Source of the DNA: a virus
Virus record (IMG/VR): IMGVR_UViG_3300029286_001068
Location: 1 to 51,031 of that record
Direction: 5' to 3' (one strand)
Length of the DNA: 51,031 nt
The notes under the pieces are model-generated. The model was not told where the DNA came from. It searched no databases and worked only from the letters and a program-made list of their open reading frames with translations. Position numbers and translations under genes: made by a program. Position 1 is the stretch's first letter, and each line of letters begins with the position of its first letter. This document shows positions 17,616 to 25,684 of the stretch, one piece after another.

Positions 17616-18242
17616 ATGAAAGATACTTACTACTTCCCTCATGATTATGATTCTACATCAGACCCTAAAATTCAATCCATGATTGGTGAATATGGAGCAA
17701 CTGGATATGGGTTATTTTGGAGAATAATAGAAATGTTACATTCTGATAGTGAACATAAATTACCCAAGAAACAGTATATTTATCTAGCACTTGCTAAACA
17801 AATATCAACAAGTGTCGAACAAGTGTCAACATTTGTTGAACAATGTATTAGTTTGTTTGAGTTATTTGAATCTGACGATAGATTTATATGGTCAAACAGA
17901 GTAAATAGAAACATATCAAAACGAATTGAGATATCAGAGAGTAGATCAAAAGCAGGGAAAACAAGTGCAGAAAAGCGTAAAAATTCAACAAATGTTGAAC
18001 AAATGTTAACGGGTGTTGAACAAACGTCAACAAAGGAAAGGAGAGAAAAGGAAATTAAAGTAAAAGAAAGTAAAGGGGAAATAGATGGTGTTCCACCATC
18101 TACAACTTCTTTTGATAAAAGTGTTGTAGGGACACTTGCAAGAAGAAAATTAGAAACTTCTCCTTCTACTAGAGAAATTTTAGCTGAACAAGAAAGAAGA
18201 TATAGAGCTAGTCCATTGGCAGAACTCGACCCTATTGATTAA
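17616..18242 (+). CDS. DnaD-like replication initiator/helicase loader (DUF4373 N-terminus)
   Basis: The 208-residue protein begins YYFPHDYDSTSDPKIQSMIGEYGATGYGLFWRIIEMLH, the hallmark of the Lin1244/Lin1753-like (DUF4373) winged-helix domain found in phage replication proteins. The middle carries the peptide repeat ST-x-VEQ spaced by seven residues, encoded by iteron-like DNA (separate entry). The C-terminal part is basic and disordered (KERREKEIKVKESK) with a second Lys/Arg-rich stretch. Followed 41 bases later by a DnaB-like helicase, it is likely the initiator/loader. Its start codon directly abuts the structured RNA. Confidence 0.72.
   Translation: MKDTYYFPHDYDSTSDPKIQSMIGEYGATGYGLFWRIIEMLHSDSEHKLPKKQYIYLALAKQISTSVEQVSTFVEQCISLFELFESDDRFIWSNRVNRNISKRIEISESRSKAGKTSAEKRKNSTNVEQMLTGVEQTSTKERREKEIKVKESKGEIDGVPPSTTSFDKSVVGTLARRKLETSPSTREILAEQERRYRASPLAELDPID
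17784..18033 (+). repeat. Iteron-like repeats inside the initiator gene; candidate origin
   Basis: Four 18-bp units follow the pattern TCAACA-nn-TGTTGA-ACAA, at 17805-17822, 17826-17843, 17985-18002 and 18006-18023. Within each pair the spacing is exactly 21 bp. Degenerate copies extend the register at 17784-17801 (TGCTAAACAA end) and at 18027 (TCAACAAAG). The core of each unit is a hyphenated palindrome (TCAACA/TGTTGA). The units also encode an ST-x-VEQ peptide repeat, so a protein-level explanation is possible, but iterons inside the initiator gene are the lambda O arrangement. Confidence 0.5.
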
Positions 18243-18283
18243 AATAAAATTCATTATATTTATATTCTATTTCGTAAAGTAAT

Positions 18284-19654
18284 ATGACCGAAACACTTAA
18301 TCCCCGATTTCTGGAAGAACTGCTGAGGCTTTGTTTTTTGAAAAAGAGCATAGTAGAACGACTCCAACAAAACCTCAAATTTCAGTACCTACCATCACAA
18401 GAATTAAAAACCATCTACAAAGGAATCACAGATCACTATTCTCTAACAAGTGTTATCCCAACTTTTGGTACTATCTTTGAACAGAATAAGAATGATGATA
18501 AAGTTATTACTGTTCTAAAAAGAATCAAGGAAACAGAAATTTGCGACCCTGATCCTTTACTTCGACAACTTGAATCCTATATAAAGGATGTTAGATTCCA
18601 ACTTCTATGGCAAGAAGTAGTTGATACTCATTCCAAAGGAGAAAGTGAGAAAGCAATGAGAATGATGTCTCAGGGTAGTCAAGAGATTGTAGAGTTCTCT
18701 ATGTTCAAGGATAATGGTAACTTTCTAAGAGTGTTTCAGGACTTTCAAAAGATGTCATTGGAGAAACAAATTAAAAAGGAGGAACACAGAAATGGGAAAG
18801 AGAAGATACCGTTTGGTATACTACCATGTGATATTATATCTGATGGAGGATCTGATCGCAAGGATACAATACTTTGGATAATGCGTTCAGGTGTAGGGAA
18901 GTCTACTGTATTGAAGCATCATGGTATGCATATTTGTAAATTAGGTTACAATGTCTTACATATTCAGTTGGAGGGTAGTACTGAAGAAGTGTTCGATAAA
19001 TATACTCAGAACTGGGCTGCATTAGATTATTCTACAGTGAAGTCGGGTAATGTTGAAACAGATGACTATGAAAGATTATTAGAGATAGCTAATACGATGG
19101 TTGTTATGAAACATGACATCTGTATTAAGTCATTTGAACAGTTTGATGAAGCCTCTATGACTGATATAAGAGACACAGTGGTGGAGTATATTAAAGAAAG
19201 AGGTAGTGCTCCAGATGTTCTTTTGTTGGATAGTATTGATCTTTGTCACCCTGGAGATGGGTTGAAGTATAATGTTGATACACAGAGCATCAAAATGAAG
19301 CTTCAAAATTGTTCGAGAAAACTGAAGAATCTTGCAAACGAGTTCGATATGAGATGTATTACAGCTACTCAGACGAGTGATGTTAAGGCAGATGTTTGGG
19401 ATGATCCAGATAGAGTTATTACAAGATCTGATTCAATGGGTGATAAGAATATTGCTAACAGTTTTTCGTGGGTGTTTACAGGGAATCAATGCCGAGATGA
19501 GGAGAAGAACAAGACAATGAGAATTTATATGGATAAGTGCCGATATTATAATACAAAAAGTAGAATCTACCCTATCTGTACAAATTATTCACAAGGTAGA
19601 TTTTTTGATGCTGCTCGTACTAGAAAACTATTCAAAGAAGTTTATGATGAATAG
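18284..19654 (+). CDS. DnaB-like replicative helicase
   Basis: The 456-residue protein has the DnaB layout: a helical N-terminal domain (about 1-140), a linker, and a RecA-like motor domain with Walker A RSGVGKST (about 201-208), a Walker B strand DVLLLDSIDLC (Asp near 316) and the motif ITATQTSD expected for H3/sensor (about 362). It would unwind DNA 5' to 3' at the fork. It follows the initiator gene by 41 bases containing a TATATTTAT box and the ATTTCGTAAA motif, and its end overlaps the methyltransferase. Confidence 0.85.
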   Translation: MTETLNPRFLEELLRLCFLKKSIVERLQQNLKFQYLPSQELKTIYKGITDHYSLTSVIPTFGTIFEQNKNDDKVITVLKRIKETEICDPDPLLRQLESYIKDVRFQLLWQEVVDTHSKGESEKAMRMMSQGSQEIVEFSMFKDNGNFLRVFQDFQKMSLEKQIKKEEHRNGKEKIPFGILPCDIISDGGSDRKDTILWIMRSGVGKSTVLKHHGMHICKLGYNVLHIQLEGSTEEVFDKYTQNWAALDYSTVKSGNVETDDYERLLEIANTMVVMKHDICIKSFEQFDEASMTDIRDTVVEYIKERGSAPDVLLLDSIDLCHPGDGLKYNVDTQSIKMKLQNCSRKLKNLANEFDMRCITATQTSDVKADVWDDPDRVITRSDSMGDKNIANSFSWVFTGNQCRDEEKNKTMRIYMDKCRYYNTKSRIYPICTNYSQGRFFDAARTRKLFKEVYDE

Positions 19655-20393
19655 ACTGTATAATGAAGATAATCTGACTACAATAGATCGTTTCCCAGAT
19701 GAGAGTATCGATTTAGTGATCACTTCACCCCCTTATAATGTCAAGTTGGGTGGTAGAAGTGATGAGAGTCGATCGTATGATGTATATGTAGATGATAAAG
19801 AGTATAGTGTGTATATTAGTTGGTTACGAGTGATTTTTAGTAAGATCTTTAGTAAGTTAACTTTTGGTGGTAGAGTGGTGATAAATATCGGGGATGGGAA
19901 GAATGGCGCGATCCCAACTTCTTCAGATATTATTCAATTTATGAAAGATATCAGATATTTGACACTGACGCATATTATTTGGAATAAAAATCAAACTTCA
20001 CCAAGAACTGCCTGGGGGAGTTGGTTATCACCTAAGCAGCCTTCATTTCCGACCCCATTTGAACATATACTAGTTTTTTGCAAAGGTAGTTTGAATTTAA
20101 GTAGAAAGGGAGTCACAGACTTAACAAAAGAAGAATTTATTAATTATTCATTGGCTATGTGGACTTTTCCAGGTGTAAGTAAGAAAAAATCTCAGCATCC
20201 GGCTGCTTTTCCAGAAGAACTCCCATATAGATGCATTAAGATGTTCAGTTATATTGATGATATAATTTATGATCCATTTGCAGGCGTAGGCACAACTCTA
20301 CTTGTTGCTGAAAAGTTAAGAAGAAATTGTATTGGTAGTGAGATAAGTGAACAATATTGTAAAATTTATGAATCAAGAAAAGATAATCTCTGA
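19647..20393 (+). CDS. DNA methyltransferase, N4-cytosine/N6-adenine beta class
   Basis: The preferred start is the ATG at 19647 (248 residues), overlapping the helicase stop by eight bases, because MNRLYNEDNLTTIDRFPDESIDLVITSPPYN is the family's usual N-terminus. The catalytic SPPY (27-30) comes before the AdoMet motif DPFAGVGTT (from about 209), which defines the beta class. SPPY often marks N4-cytosine methylation, but adenine specificity cannot be excluded. There is no restriction endonuclease neighbour, so it is probably a solitary protective enzyme. GSEISEQYC is the usual C-terminal motif. Confidence 0.85.
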   Translation: MNRLYNEDNLTTIDRFPDESIDLVITSPPYNVKLGGRSDESRSYDVYVDDKEYSVYISWLRVIFSKIFSKLTFGGRVVINIGDGKNGAIPTSSDIIQFMKDIRYLTLTHIIWNKNQTSPRTAWGSWLSPKQPSFPTPFEHILVFCKGSLNLSRKGVTDLTKEEFINYSLAMWTFPGVSKKKSQHPAAFPEELPYRCIKMFSYIDDIIYDPFAGVGTTLLVAEKLRRNCIGSEISEQYCKIYESRKDNL

Positions 20394-21342
20394 ACTAAGA
20401 CTGAAACCATTTGGTAGTAAGGGGTGGCAGCGAGGCCAACTTTCTTGCCCAGAGTGTAATAGGTCGGATAAGTTCGCTGTTTTATTCTCAGATAGAGGTG
20501 GTGTGTGTCATTGTTTTTATTGCTCTCTATCACTACCATTATTCAAAGTACTGAGAGATATTGGGAGAACCGATTTACTAGATAGTGACTATGAATTTAA
20601 GGGTAAGATTGAACTTCAGCCATTGAAAAAAGAAAAGAAACAAGAAGAAGAGAAACAGACACAACTTCCACTAGGGTTTGTGAGGATAGATAGTGATCAG
20701 TATTTAGAAGATAGAGACTTCACACCCTATCAGTATGAACAGTTTAAAGTAGGGGTGGCAGAACTTGATCCCAGAACCTGTGATAAACTTGTATTTCAGA
20801 TCTATCAACATGGTAAGTTATCAGGGTGGATAGCACGATCAAGAAAGAGTAAAGAGTGGCATCATGAGAATCTTAAACGATATAAAGAACTTGGTGAACC
20901 GTTGGTACTAAGATACAGAAATTCAGAAAACGATTTCTCAAAGATGCTTGGGGGACTAGATGAAATTACACACCATACACATACTCTAATACTAGTTGAG
21001 GGATTGTTTGATAAAGCCAATATTGATCGATTGATGAATCTTAATGATCAAGAGGAGATAAAGTGCTGTTTTACTTTTGGTAGTGATCTAAACGTTGCAC
21101 AAGCTGATTTGATACCTTCAACTGTTGAGAAAGTTATATTGATGTATGATGCTGAAACAATCAGTAATACTAGAGAGGCTGGTATGAGACTCTTATCCCT
21201 ATTTGATGTTAAGGTGGCTTTGATTACTGACCCAAATGTTGACCCAGGGAATATAACAGAACATGCACTATGTAATTTGTTTTTAAATATGAAAGATTTC
21301 CTTTATTTTTACAGGTCGATACACCTTCCTAAAGTTTCTTAA
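20368..21342 (+). CDS. DNA primase, zinc-finger plus TOPRIM type
   Basis: With the ATG at 20368 the protein has 324 residues and overlaps the methyltransferase by 26 bases. The zinc motif CPEC (27-30) and CFYC (49-52) sits in a CHC2-like domain. A TOPRIM domain follows: LILVEG (Glu near 211) and LMYDAE (Asp261, Glu263; DAE rather than the usual DxD), then a DPGN-like VDPGNI. It would make primers for the helicase encoded upstream. It is shorter than bacterial DnaG, lacking a helicase-binding tail, as in phage primases. Confidence 0.82.
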   Translation: MNQEKIISELRLKPFGSKGWQRGQLSCPECNRSDKFAVLFSDRGGVCHCFYCSLSLPLFKVLRDIGRTDLLDSDYEFKGKIELQPLKKEKKQEEEKQTQLPLGFVRIDSDQYLEDRDFTPYQYEQFKVGVAELDPRTCDKLVFQIYQHGKLSGWIARSRKSKEWHHENLKRYKELGEPLVLRYRNSENDFSKMLGGLDEITHHTHTLILVEGLFDKANIDRLMNLNDQEEIKCCFTFGSDLNVAQADLIPSTVEKVILMYDAETISNTREAGMRLLSLFDVKVALITDPNVDPGNITEHALCNLFLNMKDFLYFYRSIHLPKVS

Positions 21343-21343
21343 C

Positions 21344-21835
21344 ATGGAGATAGTAACTAAATCGAGAGATCTTTCACTTACAGATTTCTATTCTATTCTA
21401 CAACGTGAGTATATTTCATACTTTATTCGTTCCCAAATCTACCCACCAGAGTATGCTAAAAAGTATACTAACTATTGTATCTGTAAAAAAGATAAGATTG
21501 AGAAGATTGGTATAAAGAACTGTCTTCCCTCTATCTTCAACATGTGTACTTTGAAAGAGAGATACGTTGATAGTTTCTTCAATGAATATGGACTCCCTAA
21601 TTTTGAGTATAGAGATGAGAATAGTGTCAAGATAATGGGAAGATACGATAAAGAGTATTTCTTTTCGGAGGGAACTAGTATCAAGGTTAAAACTGATAAA
21701 GGAGTAGAAATCACTGTGGTCTTAAAGAATCTATTTAACATCAATAAGGTGATTACAGAGATCAATGGGGAGACACGTCAATACAACTATGAGTTCATTT
21801 CAAGGATCATTTCTGAAAGTCTAATTAATTTTTGA
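21344..21835 (+). CDS. Hypothetical protein of the replication operon
   Basis: The 163-residue protein starts two bases after the primase. It is charged and aromatic, with four cysteines dispersed (CICKKDK, CLPSIFNMC) that do not form a convincing zinc finger, and a beta-rich C-terminal half (SIKVKTDKGVEITVVLKNLF). It is probably co-transcribed with the primase. I do not recognise the family. Confidence 0.5.
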   Translation: MEIVTKSRDLSLTDFYSILQREYISYFIRSQIYPPEYAKKYTNYCICKKDKIEKIGIKNCLPSIFNMCTLKERYVDSFFNEYGLPNFEYRDENSVKIMGRYDKEYFFSEGTSIKVKTDKGVEITVVLKNLFNINKVITEINGETRQYNYEFISRIISESLINF

Positions 21836-21856
21836 AAAAACATAACTTTTATATTT

Positions 21857-21884
21857 TTCGTATCGATATTTTTATTATTTTTAC
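21857..21884 (+). promoter_or_regulatory. Weak promoter-like element before the modification operon
   Basis: TATTTTTAC at 21876-21884 matches the window's recurring box, followed by TTCATG as at 45121. The upstream box is poor (TTCG at 21857-21860 at 15-base spacing); TATATTTTT at about 21850 is an alternative. It lies 26 bases before the ATG at 21910 in the longest gap of this part of the window. Confidence 0.3.
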
Positions 21885-21909
21885 TTCATGAATTTAAAAA
21901 TTTAAAACA

Positions 21910-22146
21910 ATGACGGACAAGAAAATGGAGAAGATAAGTAAACAGATGTGTAAACTTATCCACAGTGAACCAGAAGAAGAATGGGCCGATATCACTTTAT
22001 TCATTACTGTTGAGGCTGTTATCACTGGAGCAAGAGATACTTTTCAAGGCGTAGGCATTCTAGATGTGGCTAAGAAGCAGTATCTTGACCTTGCTGTACA
22101 AGTAGCAGAAGAAGAAACATATGGTCCAGACCCTGATAGAAGTTAA
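21910..22146 (+). CDS. Small acidic hypothetical protein
   Basis: The 78-residue acidic, helical protein (KMEKISKQMCKLIHSEPEEEWADITLFITVEAV) has no recognisable motif. It is the first gene after a 74-base AT-rich gap with a promoter-like box and ends three bases before queD. It may be an accessory protein of the modification operon; nothing more can be said from sequence. Confidence 0.5.
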   Translation: MTDKKMEKISKQMCKLIHSEPEEEWADITLFITVEAVITGARDTFQGVGILDVAKKQYLDLAVQVAEEETYGPDPDRS

Positions 22147-22149
22147 GAT

Positions 22150-22698
22150 ATGCAACTAATCACAAGAAAGTTCGAATTTGATGCAGGACATCGTGTAATG
22201 AATGAGAGAGTTAAGTGTTTCTCAAATCATGGACATAGATACTATGGTGATTTAGTTTTCGAGTTCACTACTACTGAAGAGATTGGTTACAATATTGACT
22301 TTAAAGAGATTAAGAGAGTGGGATGTCAATGGATTGATGATTATTGGGATCATGGTACATTACTTAATCCACATGACACAAAACTTATCGATGTATTGAG
22401 AGAAATCAATACTAAAGTATGGCTAATGTCTCTTAATGGAGAGGGAAATTATTGTAACCCTACTGTTGAGAATCTTTCGAGGGAACTATTTCTTGCACAA
22501 CAGTTATTGTTTCAATCTGTTAAGGGTCTATCATTACATCAGATTCGGATGTATGAAACCCCTAATTGTTGGACTGATTGTTTCAATGAATCTATTTCAG
22601 ATAGTGAACGTATCAATTTTCTAGACGTACATAAGTCTGAGTTAGTACATTATGGTATTGATAAGGGAGTGTTTGAATATGATGATCGTAAGTTATAA
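22150..22698 (+). CDS. queD: 6-carboxy-5,6,7,8-tetrahydropterin synthase
   Basis: The 182-residue QueD/PTPS-family enzyme shows FEFDAGHR, CFSNHGHRY (catalytic Cys plus the two zinc histidines), DHGTLLN and a late YETPNC containing the substrate-binding Glu. It turns dihydroneopterin triphosphate into carboxytetrahydropterin, the second step of 7-deazaguanine synthesis after FolE (encoded at 23472). It is slightly longer than bacterial QueD (about 120 residues) because of internal insertions typical of phage copies. It lies in one operon with queE and folE. Confidence 0.9.
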   Translation: MQLITRKFEFDAGHRVMNERVKCFSNHGHRYYGDLVFEFTTTEEIGYNIDFKEIKRVGCQWIDDYWDHGTLLNPHDTKLIDVLREINTKVWLMSLNGEGNYCNPTVENLSRELFLAQQLLFQSVKGLSLHQIRMYETPNCWTDCFNESISDSERINFLDVHKSELVHYGIDKGVFEYDDRKL

Positions 22699-22716
22699 AC
22701 TAAATCTACACAATAT

Positions 22717-23475
22717 ATGTTTACAGATTTTGATAAAGTAAGACAAATTATTGACCTCCATACCTGCATACAGGGTGAAGGTAAGTTTACTGGAGTACCA
22801 CATCTATTAATAAGACTGAGTGGGTGTAATCTTGGGTGCATGTTCTCTGAGTGGTTATGTGATACTGCTTATGCTTCTTGGAAACCAGAGTCGGGGAAGT
22901 ATAATCTCAATGATGTTTTAAAACTCATTTCTGATAATACACAGATTAATCATACATTTATTACAGGTGGTGAACCTACTATTCACCCTGTAATACTGAG
23001 AGAAATTGTAAATATATTGAAGGCTAATGGCCATTTTGTTGCAATTGAAACTAATGGTACTAGTTACGTTGATTGTAATATTGATTTTGTTACAATGAGC
23101 CCTAAGTTAAGTAATTCAATCCCAATCCCTGGTACTATGATCAAGAATGATATAGTTGATCGATTAGCAACTATTGAAGATCGTGATAAACAGAGCAATG
23201 GACGATATAGACCAGATTCACTTTTATTGTGGATGGAACATAAAGATTACCAGTTTAAGTTTGTTTGTACTACTGATGAACAACTTAATGAAATTGAACA
23301 GATTAAAACTAGACTTAACATCCCTAAAGATCATATATACTTAATGCCTGAGGGAGTGACAGCTGAACAATTACAGAGACGTAGACCTTGGTTAATTGAG
23401 AAGTGTATAGAACGTGGATACAATTATACCGATCGTCTTCATATAGTGGCTTATGATAATAAAAGAATAGCATGA
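22717..23475 (+). CDS. queE: 7-carboxy-7-deazaguanine synthase (radical SAM)
   Basis: The 252-residue enzyme has the QueE N-terminus DLHTCIQGEGKFTGVPHLLIRLSGCNLGC, the SAM-binding FITGGEPTIHP and the strand ETNGTSY. It converts carboxytetrahydropterin to carboxy-deazaguanine using a 4Fe-4S cluster. The cluster cysteines read CNLGCMFSEWLCDT, i.e. C-x3-C-x6-C, where most radical SAM proteins have C-x3-C-x2-C. The CDT end is typical of QueE, so this looks like a lineage insertion, not damage. It overlaps folE by four bases. Confidence 0.88.
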   Translation: MFTDFDKVRQIIDLHTCIQGEGKFTGVPHLLIRLSGCNLGCMFSEWLCDTAYASWKPESGKYNLNDVLKLISDNTQINHTFITGGEPTIHPVILREIVNILKANGHFVAIETNGTSYVDCNIDFVTMSPKLSNSIPIPGTMIKNDIVDRLATIEDRDKQSNGRYRPDSLLLWMEHKDYQFKFVCTTDEQLNEIEQIKTRLNIPKDHIYLMPEGVTAEQLQRRRPWLIEKCIERGYNYTDRLHIVAYDNKRIA

Positions 23476-24062
23476 TAACAAACCAGAAACTAAAGTCAGC
23501 TGAACTAGCTTATGCTAGATTTATGGATGTAATACTCCCTGGCTGGAGAACAGACCCAAACTCAATGGATACACCCAAGAGAGTGGCTAAGATGTATCTG
23601 AAAGAACTTTTTTCTGGCATTCATGAAGAGAAACCTAGAATAACAGTCTTTGAGAATGTCGATGTCTACGATGGTATGGTTTTTCAAGGCAATATCGAAA
23701 TTAAGTCAGTGTGCAGTCACCACCATGCATCTATTTATGGAGTCTGTCATGCAGCTTACTTACCAGGTCCATCTAATCGTATTATAGGTCTTTCAAAACT
23801 GAATCGAATCGTTGAGTACTATTCTCGTAGACCTCAGGTTCAGGAGAATCTTACTATGCAGATACATAACGCGCTGAGAGATATTTTCGAAGATAGTTTA
23901 GGTATTGCTATTGTGATTGAAGCTAAGCACTTATGTGTATCACATCGTGGTATTAGACAGAATTCAACAATGAAGACATCAAAACTAAGTGGGTGCTTTA
24001 TTGATGACAATAGTAAGTCAAGAGATGAGTTTTATAGGTTTGTAAGTGACTTAAAAAAGTAA
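23472..24062 (+). CDS. folE: GTP cyclohydrolase I
   Basis: The 196-residue protein has the family's usual length. It shows the zinc and substrate motifs SVCSHHHASIYGVCHAAYLPG, the active-site segment IIGLSKLNRIVEYYSRRPQVQE, and HLCVSHRGI carrying the second zinc Cys. It makes dihydroneopterin triphosphate from GTP, the entry step for the QueD-QueE-QueC pathway. The phage copy presumably raises precursor flux during infection. It overlaps queE (ATGA) and precedes a MazG-type gene by two bases. Confidence 0.92.
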   Translation: MITNQKLKSAELAYARFMDVILPGWRTDPNSMDTPKRVAKMYLKELFSGIHEEKPRITVFENVDVYDGMVFQGNIEIKSVCSHHHASIYGVCHAAYLPGPSNRIIGLSKLNRIVEYYSRRPQVQENLTMQIHNALRDIFEDSLGIAIVIEAKHLCVSHRGIRQNSTMKTSKLSGCFIDDNSKSRDEFYRFVSDLKK

Positions 24063-24064
24063 TT

Positions 24065-24391
24065 ATGGATTTCAACGAATATAGTATTAAGTCTGGTAAA
24101 GTTCTTCTCTACCCAAAGGCAATAGCACCTCTCTATCTAGCACTTGGTGTTAATGGTGAAGCTGGTGAGGTTGGTGAAAAAGTAAAGAAGGTGTATCGTG
24201 ACAAAGAAGGTATCTTTAGTAGTCAATCTACAGAAGAGATCAAGAAGGAGATTGGAGATGTGTTGTGGTACTTGAACAGACTGAGTGTTGAATTGGGATT
24301 CACGTTGGAAGAAGCTGCTATATTGAATCTTCTTAAGATTGAAGATCGAATTAATCGTGAAGTAGTACAAAGTGAGGGTGATAACCGCTAA
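24065..24391 (+). CDS. MazG-like nucleotide pyrophosphohydrolase
   Basis: The 108-residue protein has the MazG core: GEAGEVGEKVKKVYRD (ExxE) and EEIKKEIGDVLWYLNRLSVELG (ExxxD), which bind the Mg ions. It hydrolyses (d)NTPs to monophosphates. Beside dUTPase and the deazaguanine genes it may clean the nucleotide pool or lower alarmones, as proposed for other phage MazG proteins. Confidence 0.85.
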   Translation: MDFNEYSIKSGKVLLYPKAIAPLYLALGVNGEAGEVGEKVKKVYRDKEGIFSSQSTEEIKKEIGDVLWYLNRLSVELGFTLEEAAILNLLKIEDRINREVVQSEGDNR

Positions 24392-24401
24392 AAACTGATA
24401 T

Positions 24402-24833
24402 ATGATCGTAAAATTTCAACCATTAGATGTACTCTTTACACTCCCTGAGAAGAGTTTTGAATCAGATGCTTGTTTTGATATTAAAGCAAGACGTATTGAA
24501 TATAAAGACAACCTTGTAATCTGTTATCTTGGGTTCAAGACTGAAATACCAGAGGGATGGAAGGGTGTTATTATTCCAAGAAGCAGTATCACAAAGACTG
24601 ATTGGGTTATCCAAAACTCACCTGGAACTGTTGATAGCCACTATCGTGGGGAGTGGCAAGTACGCTTTAAATATATTGGTGATTCTAGTTGTATGTGTCT
24701 TTTTCCATATAATGTTGGAGACAGGGTTGCACAGATTTATTTTGAAAAAGTACAAGAAGTAATTTTTGAAATTGTTGGAGAACTAGAAGAGACACAGAGA
24801 GGACAAGGTGGCTTTGGTTCAACTGGTAAGTAG
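24402..24833 (+). CDS. dut: dUTP diphosphatase
   Basis: The 143-residue protein is a trimeric-type dUTPase. Motifs appear in order: DACFDIKA (motif 1), PRSSITKT (2), GTVDSHYRGEW (3, with the catalytic Asp), VGDRVAQIYFEK (4) and RGQGGFGSTGK (5, the phosphate lid). It removes dUTP and supplies dUMP. It is the last gene before a 146-base regulatory gap. Confidence 0.92.
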   Translation: MIVKFQPLDVLFTLPEKSFESDACFDIKARRIEYKDNLVICYLGFKTEIPEGWKGVIIPRSSITKTDWVIQNSPGTVDSHYRGEWQVRFKYIGDSSCMCLFPYNVGDRVAQIYFEKVQEVIFEIVGELEETQRGQGGFGSTGK

Positions 24834-24850
24834 TTCTATTACATTTCTTA

Positions 24851-24867
24851 TTTATAATCACTATAAA
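24851..24867 (+). promoter_or_regulatory. Operator-like palindrome, copy A
   Basis: TTTATAAT, a central C, then ACTATAAA. This differs in one base from the perfect 8+1+8 palindrome at 45038-45054. It is followed by TTAAGTCTTTTTT, also shared with the other two copies, and lies 56 bases upstream of the TTTG box at 24907. It is probably a binding site for a regulator. Confidence 0.5.
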
Positions 24868-24906
24868 TTAAGTCTTTTTTCAAAAATAGTCGGTAAAAAA
24901 ATTAGG

Positions 24907-24934
24907 TTTGAGACGACTAATGTATTAATTTTAC
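24907..24934 (+). promoter_or_regulatory. Promoter-like element, cassette A
   Basis: TTAGGTTTG (TTTG at 24907-24910), 15 bases, then TAATTTTAC at 24926-24934. The gene start follows 46 bases later at 24980. The arrangement and much of the surrounding sequence recur at 45093-45120 before the DUF932 gene. Confidence 0.5.
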
Positions 24935-24979
24935 CACTTGATACAACAAACAAAAGTTCAACAACTTAAAAACGACAAA

Positions 24980-25684
24980 ATGAAAACACAGATTGAATTA
25001 CAGGGAATGACTTCCAAAGAACTTCATAACGAAGCACAGACTTTGAAAGTGAAGAATTACAGTAAAATGGGTAAGGCAGTATTGGTTACTGCTATCTTAG
25101 AAGCACAGAATCTTCTTGAGAATCCTATCACAGACTACACTGATCTTAATGAACAAGTGATTGAGGTTGGTAATACTGTTGATGTACGTATTGGTGCAAA
25201 ACACTTTATAGGTGTTATTACAAGTCTTAAGACTGTTGAGACTGATCAGTATGCATTTGTTCTTCTTAATGGCTTAGACAAGTCAAAGATGTTTCATACT
25301 GGTGATATAAAGTTGAGTCCAAGTACCACTGAAAAAACAGAAAAAGTGATCAAAACAAGACCTGGTGGCCACACCACTTATATTGCCCCTGAAGTATCAG
25401 GTGAGAAAGAAGAAAAGACTGAAGTTGAGATCAAAACTCCGAAACCAGTCGCAGTAAAACCAGTTACGGTGTCCAAGAGGGTTATCACACCATTCACCCC
25501 TGAACAACAGGAGGTGGTTAACACCGAAATTAAGAGATATCAGGACAGTGTAATCTCGAAGAAGGAGTTGGTTGTAACTCTGATGGAGAATGGGATTGCA
25601 AAACAACAGATTGATCGTTATGTAGACCCCAAGATTCTGAACTGGAGTTATGTATATGACATCTATCGTGCACATGGCAAATAA
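24980..25684 (+). CDS. SAP/Rho-N-like domain protein
   Basis: The start is placed at ATG 24980 (234 residues); an upstream TTG at 24938 lies almost in the promoter box. Residues 9-43 (MTSKELHNEAQTLKVKNYSKMGKAVLVTAIL) resemble the short helix-turn-helix of SAP or Rho-N domains, which bind nucleic acid. Residues about 60-110 are a beta barrel-like segment (EVGNTVDVRIGAKHFIGVITSLK), then a Pro/Lys/Glu linker and a C-terminal helical domain (TPEQQEVVNTEIKRYQDSVISKKELV). It has its own promoter-like cassette, so expression is probably timed separately from the upstream operon. Confidence 0.55.
   Translation: MKTQIELQGMTSKELHNEAQTLKVKNYSKMGKAVLVTAILEAQNLLENPITDYTDLNEQVIEVGNTVDVRIGAKHFIGVITSLKTVETDQYAFVLLNGLDKSKMFHTGDIKLSPSTTEKTEKVIKTRPGGHTTYIAPEVSGEKEEKTEVEIKTPKPVAVKPVTVSKRVITPFTPEQQEVVNTEIKRYQDSVISKKELVVTLMENGIAKQQIDRYVDPKILNWSYVYDIYRAHGK

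Noticed and set aside
19605-19646. Upstream ATG codons for the methyltransferase
   Set aside because: They would add residues with no family similarity, encoded inside the helicase gene. MNRLYNEDN from 19647 fits the family start.
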